Positions 36,613 to 45,895 of a DNA stretch of 64,000 nucleotides are shown piece by piece. The notes under the pieces were generated by a model that saw only the letters and a list, made by a program, of their open reading frames with translations, made no database searches and was not told the origin of the DNA. The DNA is from Elusimicrobiota bacterium. GTDB lineage: Bacteria > Elusimicrobiota > Elusimicrobia > FEN-1173. Each line of letters begins with the position of its first letter. The stretch's first letter is position 1. The DNA lies in NCBI GenBank assembly GCA_016721625.1, contig JADKHR010000001.1:1-64000 (forward strand), written 5' to 3'. The translations under genes and the position numbers were made by a program.

Positions 36613-39600
36613 CGGATCACCATCAGCTTTCCGACCTTCCGCTCTTGGTCGTTTTCAATCACGTAGAGATAGACGTCCGACGCGACGGGATCGCCCCCGT
36701 CCGAGTCCACGGGGTCCCAGCGGACGAACCCGGCCCCCGTGTCGTCCGACAGGGTTTTCACCAGCCGTCCATCCAAGGTGAACACCTGGACCTTCGCAAT
36801 CTGGGAATTCGGGAAACTGAAGACGATCCCGCCGGTGTCTTTCGCCGCGCGGTAGGGGACGGGGAACGGATGGGCTTCCGTCAGGTCGAAGGAGGCGGTT
36901 CCGATCAACGCGTACACGGAAAAGTGCCGCAGTTCAACGGACACGTTGTGAAGGGTCGTGTCCACCCGACTACCCGGCAGTTTCATCCAAGCGCCGGACA
37001 ATTCGTCCAAAGCGTAGATCGCCAAACGGTCCACCTTGACGGGGTGGCCGCTTTCGGTTCCGTCCACGATCCCGTTGCCGTCCGCGTCTGAATATCCGAA
37101 GGTGAGGGTGACGGGCGCTCCGAACGGCGCCGTCAGCCGGGTCCCGTCCGAGGCGTAATGGTTGAACTCCTTGGTCGCCAGCACCTGATTGAAGTCTCCG
37201 CCGGACCGGCGGGGCACGGCCCCGCTCGCGCCGCGCACGGTGGCCCCGATGGGCGCGGGGTCGTTCTTCACATCGTCGTCGAAGGCCACGCCGGAAGGGT
37301 CCGGCCCGAAGGCGTTGGCGCTCACCTCCAACCGCGCCCCGTTGTCCAGGGTCACGAACACCGTCCGGGCATTCGGGTCGATCTGGGTGAAGAACGCGAT
37401 GGAGAACTGTTGGTTGGCGGGCAAGGGGTTGCCTCCCAAGTCCCGCAGGTTCCAGGTGCTGGAACGGATTTCATACCGCGCGCCCCGTTCGAGGGGGACG
37501 GTGGGCGTCACATCCATGTAGGTCGTCGACGTCTCCACCACCGTGGCCAAGGAGGCAAAAGAAACGGACGTGTTCACCTGTTGGCCCAGGGCATTGTGGG
37601 TTTGGATGAAGGAGAGGGCCCCCGGGCTGGCCAGATTCATGGGTTCGGAGAAAATCAAGCGGATCGGCGCGGACGGGTCCACGGCCGCGTAGTGGTAATC
37701 CGACTTCGGCATTTTGGCCCCCGCCAAGGAAACCCCCTTAAAAGTCGGCGGCAGGGAGTCTGCCTTAAAGTTGTAGATAAATGAGGTGGACGTGGGCTGC
37801 CAGTTCCCCGCCAGGTCCAACCCCATCGCCTTGAAATAATACGTCCCCGTGGCGGGAACGACCCCCAGGCTGGACAAAGAAAGCCGAACGGCGGGCCCGG
37901 CCACGAAGTACGTCGCGGTGCTCTGGACCGGCACCGGCGAGTTATCGTTCAGGGCGAAGCTGTAGGCCCACCCCACGATGGGGCTTCTGGACACCGAATT
38001 GCCCAAGTCGATAACAGGCCACGAGAAATCAATCGTTTGAAACCCCAACGTCCCGCCGTTGTCGGGAATCACGAAGCCCGCCCACTGCGCAACGATGGGG
38101 CCGGCCAGGGGCGGCGTTCGATCAATGAAAAAACGAAAAGAGGGACTGCCGGGATAGACTGTGCCATCGAAACCAACGGTGGCTCCAACTGCGTTTTTTA
38201 ATAGTTGATTCCCTTGCAGGTGAAGATAGTATTCTCCCTCATCGGGAATACAAAATCCACTTAAACCGCCGTCGTGAAAAATGCCAATGGCGGAATCCGT
38301 TGAACAGGGGTCGACAGGGTTGAAAAGGCCGTTCCAGCCGGTGGACCGTAAAACATCGAAGGTCCCAATCTGCGCTCCGTTCGGATCGGAGTTCACGTGA
38401 AAGTTGAAGTGGGCCGACCCAACCGCTTTAAACGGGAGCGACGGGGCGTTGAAATAAAGCCTTTGGGCCAGGCTCATGGCTGGTGTATAAGGGGTCCCAA
38501 TTAAACTCACGACCGGAACCCCGGCGACGCCTTTGATGACCGTGGTGGCTGAAAAAACTTCTTCCTCTCCCTCCGAGTTTCGGGTCTTCACTTGAAGATA
38601 GTGGCCGCCCAGGGGGAGGGACCCCGCGAGAAAATTCACCCGGGAAATCGTGGCATCGTTGGGGGTGCCCCAATCCTTAAATTCTTTCCAAACGGGGGTT
38701 GGCGAGGCCGCGATCTGATGGCTAGGGTTTCCGGGATCCAGCATGAGCCATTTAAGGTGCCAGAGGGAGGGGATTGCTGGGACGGGATCCTGGACCATTT
38801 GGATAGCATACTCCGTGGTTTTCTGGTTCCCTCCCCGTTCGAGACGAAATTGCAGGGTGGTTTGGTCGACGGTTGCCACCACCTCGACGGGAAGAGCCAC
38901 CTCCGCCCGGGTGGCGACGGTTGTGGAAAGCGAGACGGCGTGATTCGCCAAATCCTTCGCTTGCGCTCTCACCCGGAATGCATGCGTGGTGTCCGGCAAA
39001 AGTGCCCCGAAATAAAACGAATTCCCAATGATGGCGTGTTCGCTGAAACTTTCTCCATCTATCGCTGGGTTGAAGGTGGTGTCGGGATCGTTGAGGCCGG
39101 GATTCCAAACCAGATCCAGCTGGGTGGGGGAGGGCTTCCCAACGAATGGAGGAACGGAGAAAGATCGGATAACCGGCGCCTCGGGTCGTGAAAAGGTGAA
39201 GGTGGTGGCGAGGCTGGAAGGGATTCCTTGGTGGTTTATGGCTCGGACACCCAGATAATACTGCCGATTGGGGACAACCGCGGTGAAGGTAGTCCCCGTG
39301 CTGGTGACCACTACGGTTGTCGAAATGGCGGCCGAAAAACCGATGCTCGTTGAGATGGATGCCTCATACCGGGTGTTGGGGGGGAAGGGATTTACACCCT
39401 GGTTCCAACCAAAAGAGATGGATGTCGTTCCCGGGCCGGGTGTAAGGCTGGTGGGTGTTGCGGCCAGGGTGACACCTGTCATCGGGACGGAGGCGTCCAT
39501 CCAGCCGCCAGCGGGTAACGCCAGGGTTTCAAGGGTGAGGAAATAGGTCGTATTGGCGAGCAATGGCAAGGCATTGAGGTTCAAAGATCGGGTTGTTGAG

Positions 39601-41639
39601 CTGATGTGCGTGACATCTCCCTCTTTGACCCAATCGAGAAGATAAACGGTGTCGGGATCGTTTGATGCTTGGGCTGTGTGGGAAGACCAGGTGACATCAA
39701 GCTGGCTTTGACCAGGGACCACATTGGCCAATTGAGGCGCCAGGGGGGCGGTCACGGTGCTGGCGAAAATGCCAGGGACGTCCACCCCTGTGGCGGACAC
39801 GTTCGCTGGGTCATGAAGGGCCGTGACCAGGGCATAATAATCCCGATTCGCCAAAATGTTCGTGGTCGGGGTTTCAAAGAACACCGACGTCCCCCTGGTT
39901 GAGCTTGACGCAACGAAATCTGTCAACCCCGCATCGGAAAAGAGATCCACCCGATACTCTGTGGAAGAACCGTTCCCGTTCCTGTTCCAAGCTACTTTGA
40001 CCTGGCGCGTGGGGTCGCTGGGCGGCGCGACGAATGTGACACCGGCGGGAATATTGGGTTTGGTAAACGCCGCCCCATAAAGGGTGGGTGGATCCGAATA
40101 AAGATTTGTCCCCGTCCGGTTCATGGCGGTGACGGAACTCTGGTAGAGGGCGTTCCCCGTCAGTCCTAAAAAAGTGGCGGCCCCGGAAGGGGTGCCTCCA
40201 TAAAAAACCCGGGATGAAACCGTTGTAATGAAACTGTCCGAGGAGACTTGAAAAAGGTAAGAAAAAGAACCGCTCTCCCCCATGTTCACAGGATAAACCC
40301 ATCGAAGGGTCGCGCTCGTGGAGAACACATCGGCGCCGGAGGACAGGGGGTTTTTAACACCGGTCACAACGGAGCTGATGGCGGACGTGCCGATCAGGAT
40401 GTCGGATGAGTCGTAAACCGACACCCGGGCATAATAGGTCGTATTCCCGTCCAAACCGGGAATGGATGTGGCGACATTGACCCCAGAGAAAGGAGGCTCA
40501 GTAGCGATGGGATAAGGGTCCCACCCCGTGACGTCGAGGCCGGTTATGTTGTATGTGATCCTCGAGAATGAATTGGTTTCTGAGTTGGTCCAGTTAACGT
40601 TCACTTTATCCGTTGAAGCGCTGATCGCGGTGATGGTCGGAATTGGTTGGCCCGTGGTTCCCGAAAGAACGTTGCTCCATCCTGACCAAACACCGGCTTT
40701 GTTCTTTGACCTCACGCGAACAAAGTACGTCTTATTTTTTAACAGATCTGGGCTCGTGTTTGACTGTTGGAACCGCACCGTTATGTTGCCGACGGTGGAG
40801 GAAGAAAAGTTAAAGGAACCAGCCACCTGATTCGTTCCGTTGAAAAGGCTGGATTCATCGATCTGAAAATCAAATGGTAATAGGTATCCGTTAGGGTTCT
40901 TGGCATCAAAGGTTACATCCAGTGCTTTGCTGTTCGTCGTGACGGCGAGGACCGAGACGAGGGTCGGGGTTTGGGTGAGAGTGCATTCCGTTTTCGATGC
41001 GATAAAATAAGACTCATTGTTAGGGTTCGTATTTCCAACGGCCAGATCGAAAGCGCGAACTCCGATCGAGTAATATTGGTTGTAAAGAAGGCCTGAAATA
41101 GGGAAGGGGCTCAAACGGCCACCCACCGTACCCGGGTTGGGAATCGAGTCCGGGATGGAATTCGCCGAGACGAAATCCGACGAGGACATAAGAACCGTTC
41201 CATTGGCTACCGGCATGAACCGGACCTGATAGGAGCCCACTGGAAGCTGGTGGCTGTCGTCGTTCTGCATTCCAGGTTCCAGCCAAGAGACGGAAAATTT
41301 ATTGAAGGCGTTGGTGCTTAGGATCATGCCGCTTGGGGTCTCAGGATAATAAAAAATGGCCTGGGGCCCGCCTAAAATCTTACCGCTTAGATCGCCCGCG
41401 ATGGAAAGAACGGGTTCGATGGAATCCAGGGAACCTGTCAAGGTGTTGTTGCTTAAGTCTTTGGTGAACAGGCCCCCGCCTGAATTGACATCGCTCCGCG
41501 TGATGCGGGAAGAAATCCCATCCGAAGATTCGAGGGCGAAAGCCAAAGAATAGGAAAACCACACCCCAAGGCCGATAACCCCGACCTTAAGAAAATCCGT
41601 CGCGCTCCAACCGCGTTTGGCCCAACGACCTCGATTCAC
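36609..41639 (-). CDS. Giant fibronectin-III repeat surface protein with FlgD-like C-terminal domain
   Basis: A 1676-residue protein with a signal/anchor region (about residues 18-36). It contains many repeated fibronectin type III-like units with YY/YFLTV edges (NTTYYARVSVYD, NRDYYALVTALHD, NRQYYLGVRAINH). Ig-like bacterial domains follow (SEPMNLASPGAL, LERGARYEIRSSTWNLRDLG). The last 70 residues (KVQVFTLDGRLVKTLSDD, then VYLYVIENDQERKVGK) form the FlgD-like/type A sorting tail typical of type IX-secreted proteins. Probably an adhesin or matrix protein on the cell surface. The stop overlaps the PorV-like start (ATGA), consistent with cargo and outer-membrane partner being cotranslated. Confidence 0.8.
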   Translation of the reverse strand: MNRGRWAKRGWSATDFLKVGVIGLGVWFSYSLAFALESSDGISSRITRSDVNSGGGLFTKDLSNNTLTGSLDSIEPVLSIAGDLSGKILGGPQAIFYYPETPSGMILSTNAFNKFSVSWLEPGMQNDDSHQLPVGSYQVRFMPVANGTVLMSSSDFVSANSIPDSIPNPGTVGGRLSPFPISGLLYNQYYSIGVRAFDLAVGNTNPNNESYFIASKTECTLTQTPTLVSVLAVTTNSKALDVTFDAKNPNGYLLPFDFQIDESSLFNGTNQVAGSFNFSSSTVGNITVRFQQSNTSPDLLKNKTYFVRVRSKNKAGVWSGWSNVLSGTTGQPIPTITAISASTDKVNVNWTNSETNSFSRITYNITGLDVTGWDPYPIATEPPFSGVNVATSIPGLDGNTTYYARVSVYDSSDILIGTSAISSVVTGVKNPLSSGADVFSTSATLRWVYPVNMGESGSFSYLFQVSSDSFITTVSSRVFYGGTPSGAATFLGLTGNALYQSSVTAMNRTGTNLYSDPPTLYGAAFTKPNIPAGVTFVAPPSDPTRQVKVAWNRNGNGSSTEYRVDLFSDAGLTDFVASSSTRGTSVFFETPTTNILANRDYYALVTALHDPANVSATGVDVPGIFASTVTAPLAPQLANVVPGQSQLDVTWSSHTAQASNDPDTVYLLDWVKEGDVTHISSTTRSLNLNALPLLANTTYFLTLETLALPAGGWMDASVPMTGVTLAATPTSLTPGPGTTSISFGWNQGVNPFPPNTRYEASISTSIGFSAAISTTVVVTSTGTTFTAVVPNRQYYLGVRAINHQGIPSSLATTFTFSRPEAPVIRSFSVPPFVGKPSPTQLDLVWNPGLNDPDTTFNPAIDGESFSEHAIIGNSFYFGALLPDTTHAFRVRAQAKDLANHAVSLSTTVATRAEVALPVEVVATVDQTTLQFRLERGGNQKTTEYAIQMVQDPVPAIPSLWHLKWLMLDPGNPSHQIAASPTPVWKEFKDWGTPNDATISRVNFLAGSLPLGGHYLQVKTRNSEGEEEVFSATTVIKGVAGVPVVSLIGTPYTPAMSLAQRLYFNAPSLPFKAVGSAHFNFHVNSDPNGAQIGTFDVLRSTGWNGLFNPVDPCSTDSAIGIFHDGGLSGFCIPDEGEYYLHLQGNQLLKNAVGATVGFDGTVYPGSPSFRFFIDRTPPLAGPIVAQWAGFVIPDNGGTLGFQTIDFSWPVIDLGNSVSRSPIVGWAYSFALNDNSPVPVQSTATYFVAGPAVRLSLSSLGVVPATGTYYFKAMGLDLAGNWQPTSTSFIYNFKADSLPPTFKGVSLAGAKMPKSDYHYAAVDPSAPIRLIFSEPMNLASPGALSFIQTHNALGQQVNTSVSFASLATVVETSTTYMDVTPTVPLERGARYEIRSSTWNLRDLGGNPLPANQQFSIAFFTQIDPNARTVFVTLDNGARLEVSANAFGPDPSGVAFDDDVKNDPAPIGATVRGASGAVPRRSGGDFNQVLATKEFNHYASDGTRLTAPFGAPVTLTFGYSDADGNGIVDGTESGHPVKVDRLAIYALDELSGAWMKLPGSRVDTTLHNVSVELRHFSVYALIGTASFDLTEAHPFPVPYRAAKDTGGIVFSFPNSQIAKVQVFTLDGRLVKTLSDDTGAGFVRWDPVDSDGGDPVASDVYLYVIENDQERKVGKLMVIR

Positions 41640-41679
41640 GATTCTCCTCCGGGGCTATCCACCCGTCAAATCCAGCGGC

Positions 41680-42549
41680 TTAGTGTTTTAGAACGCTTAC
41701 CCGAACAGATTTTGAATCCGGGTTTATTGGCCCGCCTGTTGGATTAAAGCAACGCACCGTTACCGTATTAATCGCCGTCACGGACCCGTACAACATTAAT
41801 TCATTAAAGTCAGCGTCCGATGGAGCCCCAATCAGAACCACATCCCCTACCGCCGCTCCCGTGAGGGGTATGTCCTTGCTATCGCTTGAACCAGCACTGA
41901 TGTTGCCAAAATTAACTGGTGTAGAGGTGGAGAGATAACCTTTCAAAGGGGTCCCTCCATTCAAGATCAAGCCACCACCGATAGAAGCTTGATTGGATCC
42001 ATTTAATTGCACCAACCCGTTGGCGACGTTCACGGTGTTGCCTTTGAGGGTTACGCTGCTGGAATCCAAAAGCGCGTTGGGCACCGTGCCTGACAACAGG
42101 TTCGATGCGTCCAGATACCGAGAATCCAAATCTGTTCGGTTGATTTCAGTCAGCCCCACCGCTCCAGCGGCCACGGCAAGGGCGTAGGGGGCCGAAACAA
42201 GTTTCTGTCGAGGGGAAAACACCGCGCCATTAACCGTGATTTCAACGAATTTTTCTGATCCATCAAAAAGGTTGGAAGGAATGGCCGTAATTTCTCCAAT
42301 CATAGCGTTAAATACGCCATTGGTTACTGGAACAACCCTACTCCCGTCGGAATAAGAACAGCCCCTTGTCGGAGCGGAACAAATACTGAAAGAAATATTT
42401 CTATTGCCGTTGAAAGGATTCCCGGCATTGTCGGTCAATTTCCCTTGATAATTAATTTTTGAGGGAGCCGCAGTTTCACCAACAATGGGAAAACATACGG
42501 CGAACCCAAGACCGAGAATGGTTTTAATAGCGAGGGACATTTTTTTCAT
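41680..42549 (-). CDS. Secreted surface protein with repetitive beta-rich middle
   Basis: A 289-residue protein with a signal peptide (cleavage after ETA). INYQGKLTDNAGNPFNG near the N-terminus is a pattern I associate with exported, often Ig-like or tail-fibre-like surface proteins. The middle (SGTVPNALLDSSSVTLKGNT, LVQLNGSNQASIGGGLILNG) suggests a beta-helix or stalk. Cysteines at CSAPTRGC could form a disulfide. Its base composition is visibly poorer in GC than the neighbours. It heads the minus-strand surface operon, 40 bases before the giant gene. Function unknown, probably structural or adhesive. Confidence 0.65.
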   Translation of the reverse strand: MKKMSLAIKTILGLGFAVCFPIVGETAAPSKINYQGKLTDNAGNPFNGNRNISFSICSAPTRGCSYSDGSRVVPVTNGVFNAMIGEITAIPSNLFDGSEKFVEITVNGAVFSPRQKLVSAPYALAVAAGAVGLTEINRTDLDSRYLDASNLLSGTVPNALLDSSSVTLKGNTVNVANGLVQLNGSNQASIGGGLILNGGTPLKGYLSTSTPVNFGNISAGSSDSKDIPLTGAAVGDVVLIGAPSDADFNELMLYGSVTAINTVTVRCFNPTGGPINPDSKSVRVSVLKH

Positions 42550-42573
42550 AGGGCTACCCTTTTTGTTGAATTT

Positions 42574-42660
42574 GACTCCCGTCTGCCTGGCCGGCTTCCC
42601 GCTGGCTCGAGACCGGCCCTACCCCAAGGATCTTAAACCTGTGGCCCCACAAGGGGGCCT
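42574..42660 (-). promoter_or_regulatory. Structured 5' leader RNA candidate
   Basis: Upstream of the surface operon, read on the minus strand, GGCCCC...GGGGCC (42659-42643) forms a hairpin. A second stem, GGCCGG...CCGGCC (42618-42589), encloses a loop with AGCCAGCGGGAA, and a GAC-GGGA-GUC mini-hairpin follows. It ends about 25 bases before the ATG. I could not assign it to a known riboswitch class. The rest of the gap (42661-42886) is AT-rich with no gene. Confidence 0.4.
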
Positions 42661-42886
42661 CAATCCGCATTCTTGCAACATTTGAGCCAATATCATTTTC
42701 CCTCTAATTTTCCAACTATTTTTCTAAGGTGGTCCCTTTCATCAAATAAATAAGGATTCTTATTTTCTAAGATCACGGTTTTTGGAGGCGAGTTGAGACC
42801 CGACTGCGGGTGAGTCAACCCCCCGTGTTCGCCCCTTTTGTCCGTGGCCGGGGGACAACTTTTCACCTAAATAGGAATTGCATGGT

Positions 42887-42930
42887 ATGACCTGCGTCAT
42901 GGCGGGTTTCGTGGTTTTGTGAGAGAATAA
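42887..42930 (+). promoter_or_regulatory. FNR/CRP-like palindrome and -10 before the stress operon
   Basis: ATGACCTGCGTCAT (42887-42900) is a palindrome of the form TGAC-N4-GTCA, a variant of the boxes at 20934 and 30451. GAATAA (42925-42930) could serve as -10, placing the palindrome centre near -41.5 from a start at about 42935. The match is weaker than for the other two. Confidence 0.4.
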
Positions 42931-42998
42931 AAGGGCGATAGGAAGTGTTGCCCACGTGGCCCGTTTCGACCGATGGGGGTCGAGAAGGGGGTTCGGTT

Positions 42999-43613
42999 AT
43001 GGAGAAAATTCGGCCGAAAGAACGTCGGGTTCACCTCTACCAGCTTCGGTCCGGGTTGGGGGAGGATCCGTCGGAGATTCTCACCCGGCTCACTCACAAA
43101 GTTTGGCAGACCATCGACGAGCGGGCGAAGACCTCTCTCGATCCCCACCTGTGGCCCGAAATTTTCCGAATTTTTCGGGAAGTTTTTAAAGACCGCCTTT
43201 CCTTCAACCCCCAATGCGGGCATTTCGACTCCTGTCTTGAGGTCCCCTGCGTGCTTTGCGGGCGGGGGCCCCACACCCACGCCGTCCTCAAAAAAGTGTT
43301 CCTGCTTGAAACCCGCCGTCCTTTGCCGAACTTTCTGAAAGCGGTGGCTTCGGCGCTCGCCCGCCGTTTGCGGATGAAGGGCGTTCCGGCCCATCCGGGC
43401 GGGCGGCCCTTAAGCGAGATATTGGGGGAGAGCATGGTGGATTCCCTTAAAGAGAATTTTTTTGTGAGCGACCTGTGCCTCGTCTGCCCGGCGCGGGAAA
43501 GCCTGGGGGATCGGCGGGTCTGGGCTCGGGATCTGCTGGAGACGCCTTGGGGGTCCTGGCGGGACGTTCTTCCCCAGGAAGTCCTTCAACTGGAAGAGGC
43601 GGAAGAGGCTTAA
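42999..43613 (+). CDS. Cysteine-rich protein of unknown function
   Basis: About 204 residues from ATG 42999, which follows GAAGGGGG; the longer frame from 42945 lacks such a site. No signal or membrane segment is visible. Cysteines group as CGHFDSCLEVPCVLCGRG (C-x5-C-x4-C-x2-C, with nearby histidines) and later DLCLVCPAR, a probable zinc or iron-sulfur site. I do not recognise the family. It starts a five- to six-gene set with universal stress, kinase-like and ACT proteins and may be a regulator or sensor of that set, which is inference. Confidence 0.6.
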   Translation: MEKIRPKERRVHLYQLRSGLGEDPSEILTRLTHKVWQTIDERAKTSLDPHLWPEIFRIFREVFKDRLSFNPQCGHFDSCLEVPCVLCGRGPHTHAVLKKVFLLETRRPLPNFLKAVASALARRLRMKGVPAHPGGRPLSEILGESMVDSLKENFFVSDLCLVCPARESLGDRRVWARDLLETPWGSWRDVLPQEVLQLEEAEEA

Positions 43614-43623
43614 CGGAGATACC

Positions 43624-44490
43624 ATGAAAATTCTTTTGGCGGTGGATGGGTCCAAAAATTCCCAATGGGCGGAGGGGTTGCTGTCCCAGGTGGCGGGCCA
43701 GGGGCACTCGGTCGAAGTGATCACCGTGACCCCAGTGGTTCTTCCGGGCGCGGCGGGAGCGCCTTCCATCACCCAAGCCCTGAGGGAAAGCGGGGAGCGG
43801 ATGGTTCGGGTGGTGGCGAAAGGGCTGGAAAAAAAATTTAAGACCTCTTGCGCGGTCCTCCCATCGCACGATGTGGCGGGGACCCTGTTGGACCGGGCGA
43901 AAAAAATCCGGGCGGATCTCTTGGTCTTGGGCGCTCGGGGTCTGACGCCCATCAAGACATTTTTCCTCGGGAGCGTTTCCAACAAAGTCACCCGCCACGC
44001 CGAATGCTCGGTGCTGGTGGCCCACCGGAAACCCGGCCGGGGGGTGCGGATCCTCTCCGCCGTGGACGGTTCTCCCATGGGGCGGCGGGCCCTGGATTTT
44101 TTGGCTCGTTTGGGGGTCGCCCGGTCTTCCCCCATGACACTGCTCCATGTCGCCGCCGACCCCATGGCCCTCTGGATACCCGAGACAGGGTTTCCGGGTG
44201 GGTACGGCCATGTGGCCGCTTACGAGGAATCCCTTAAGGCCCTTCGGGAGAGAGGGGAGCGTTTATTGGCCGACGCGAAAACCGAGTGGAGGGGCCGGTT
44301 CGCTTCGGTGCGAACCCTGATTCGGGAGGGCCATCCCTCCGGCGAAATTTTAGTGGCGGCGAAGAAGACGCGGGCGAACCTGGTGGTGGTGGGGCGACGC
44401 GGCCTTTCGAAGCTGGACCGGTTCATCATGGGAAGCGTATCGCAAAAAGTTTCTTCCTATGCGCCCTGTTCGGTGTTGATCGTCCATTGA
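43624..44490 (+). CDS. Tandem universal stress protein (two UspA domains)
   Basis: A 288-residue protein with two Usp domains. The first starts MKILLAVDGSKNSQWA and ends GARGLTPIKTFFLGSVSNK...CSVLVAH. The second starts RILSAVDGSPMGRRA and ends GRRGLSKLDRFIMGSVSQK...CSVLIVH. Both keep the G-x2-G-x9-GS nucleotide-binding motif, so both probably bind ATP. Usp proteins help survival under energy or oxygen stress and are often under FNR-type control, consistent with the palindrome upstream. ATG follows GGAGAT. Confidence 0.92.
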   Translation: MKILLAVDGSKNSQWAEGLLSQVAGQGHSVEVITVTPVVLPGAAGAPSITQALRESGERMVRVVAKGLEKKFKTSCAVLPSHDVAGTLLDRAKKIRADLLVLGARGLTPIKTFFLGSVSNKVTRHAECSVLVAHRKPGRGVRILSAVDGSPMGRRALDFLARLGVARSSPMTLLHVAADPMALWIPETGFPGGYGHVAAYEESLKALRERGERLLADAKTEWRGRFASVRTLIREGHPSGEILVAAKKTRANLVVVGRRGLSKLDRFIMGSVSQKVSSYAPCSVLIVH

Positions 44491-44497
44491 GGCGGCC

Positions 44498-45256
44498 ATG
44501 ACCTTGCCGGTGGAGCATCTCACGCGGTTCCTGGCCACGGCGGCCAAGATCCTTCCGGAACGTCCGGGGGGCGGGCACGGGCCTAAACCCTACATCACCA
44601 TCTCCCGCCAGGCGGGGGCTGGGGGGTTTTCCGTTGCCGAGGCGTTGTTGGAGAAAACCAAGGGCGCTCGACCGGCCACGATTTTCGGCGGGTGGAGCCT
44701 TTTTCATGAACGGTTGGCGGAACTCGTGGCCGAGAACCCCGCGCTCAAAGTGTCGCTTCGGGGACTGGCGGAGGAGGAATTCGCCTCGGGCTTGGAGGAC
44801 ATGGTGTCGTCCTGGATTGCCGGGCTTTCCCCTCAGTCCGCCGTGGTGGGGCATCTCTTCAAAGTGGTGCGAACGCTAGCCGGGGAGGGCAAGGTGATCA
44901 TCGTCGGTCGGGCGGGGGCCTGCCTCACCCGGCATATCCCCGGAGGCCTTCATTTGCGTCTGGTGGCCTCTCTTCCCACGCGAGTTCGGCGCATCATGGT
45001 CCGCCACGGGCTGTCTGAAAAGGCGGCAGCGCGGAGGGTGGCCGATCGGGACCGGGCCCGGGCGGCCCTGGTCAAAACCTATTTCCACAGGGACATCGAG
45101 GACCCCTTGCTGTACGACCTGGTCTGGAACACGGAGACGGTGTCCGCCGATGTGATCGCGGCGACGTCCCTTCGCGCGGTCGAGGCCATTTTGCGTCACG
45201 GGCGGGGGGCCGCCGCCCCGTCTGTCGTTGACCGAATCGCCCTGCCCCTACGCTGA
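44498..45256 (+). CDS. Cytidylate kinase-like family protein
   Basis: A 252-residue protein of the cytidylate-kinase-like family. YITISRQAGAGGFSVAEALL (about residues 32-51) replaces the normal P-loop, GKVIIVGRAGACLTRHIPGG holds the second nucleotide-binding region, and RVADRDRARAALVKTYF resembles the lid. These proteins differ from Cmk proper and their substrate is unknown. It follows the Usp gene by 7 bases. A stress-related nucleotide role is suggested by context only. Confidence 0.8.
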   Translation: MTLPVEHLTRFLATAAKILPERPGGGHGPKPYITISRQAGAGGFSVAEALLEKTKGARPATIFGGWSLFHERLAELVAENPALKVSLRGLAEEEFASGLEDMVSSWIAGLSPQSAVVGHLFKVVRTLAGEGKVIIVGRAGACLTRHIPGGLHLRLVASLPTRVRRIMVRHGLSEKAAARRVADRDRARAALVKTYFHRDIEDPLLYDLVWNTETVSADVIAATSLRAVEAILRHGRGAAAPSVVDRIALPLR

Positions 45257-45270
45257 TGAATGGAGGTGTC

Positions 45271-45507
45271 ATGACGAAAACAAAATCGCGGAGCCCGTCC
45301 ATCCCCTCGGGTGTTTTTATGCCGGGGACGAACCTGACGGATTACTTGGAACAGCGGGGAGACCTGCGCGCGTTGTTTGACCGGGTGCACGCCCATTTTT
45401 TTGAATCCTTGGGCGTGGGAGGGCTGGCCGACGAAACCCCGCGCCGATCCTCGGGAACCCGAAGCCGATCCAAGGGAGAGACCCATGCTCAAAGCCACTC
45501 TCGGTAG
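45271..45507 (+). CDS. Small hypothetical protein
   Basis: A 78-residue protein from ATG 45271, preceded by GGAGGT at a good distance. It has a middle helix (LTDYLEQRGDLRALFDRVHAHFFESLG) and a basic, Ser/Arg-rich tail. No known domain is recognised. Its end overlaps the start of the ACT protein by 23 bases. Translation coupling with neighbours suggests it belongs to the stress module. Confidence 0.5.
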   Translation: MTKTKSRSPSIPSGVFMPGTNLTDYLEQRGDLRALFDRVHAHFFESLGVGGLADETPRRSSGTRSRSKGETHAQSHSR

Positions 45508-45895
45508 AGAGCTCGTCGTCAAGCGTTTGAACGAAATCGGCGTATTGGCTGAAATCGTCAAAAGCGTCGCCGAAAAGGGCGTCAGCATCCTGGCGGTGAG
45601 CGCTTGGGTGGAGGGGCGGGACGGGGTGTTCCGTCTTTTGGTGGATGACGAGCTCCGGGCGGCGGACGCCCTCCGCGCCAAAAATCTTGACGTGCGCGAA
45701 GGCGTGGTGGTGGTGGTCGAAGTTCCTCACCGACCCGGAATGCTGAAATGGCTCACGGAGAAGTTGCGGGACGCCAAGATCGACCTCCATCACCTCTACG
45801 GGTCGGCGGCGTCCGATCAGGCGAAGTGCGTGGTGGTTTTTTCAAGTTCCGATAATCAACGGGCCGTCGTCCTCCTGAACCAGGCCGCCCATTGA
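45485..45895 (+). CDS. ACT-domain protein
   Basis: A 136-residue protein with two ACT-like halves (KRLNEIGVLAEIVKSVAEKG; VEVPHRPGMLKWLTEKLRD). ACT domains bind amino acids or other small ligands and regulate. No enzyme domain is attached, so it is probably a stand-alone sensor. ATG 45485 has GGGAGAG upstream; the open frame before it overlaps the small gene. The stop overlaps the next start. Confidence 0.78.
   Translation: MLKATLGRELVVKRLNEIGVLAEIVKSVAEKGVSILAVSAWVEGRDGVFRLLVDDELRAADALRAKNLDVREGVVVVVEVPHRPGMLKWLTEKLRDAKIDLHHLYGSAASDQAKCVVVFSSSDNQRAVVLLNQAAH

Noticed and set aside
42574..42660. c-di-GMP (GEMM) or cobalamin riboswitch before the surface gene
   Set aside because: Conserved GEMM core and the CCGC/ACUGU elements of B12 riboswitches could not be found; only stems and a vague B12-box-like stretch.
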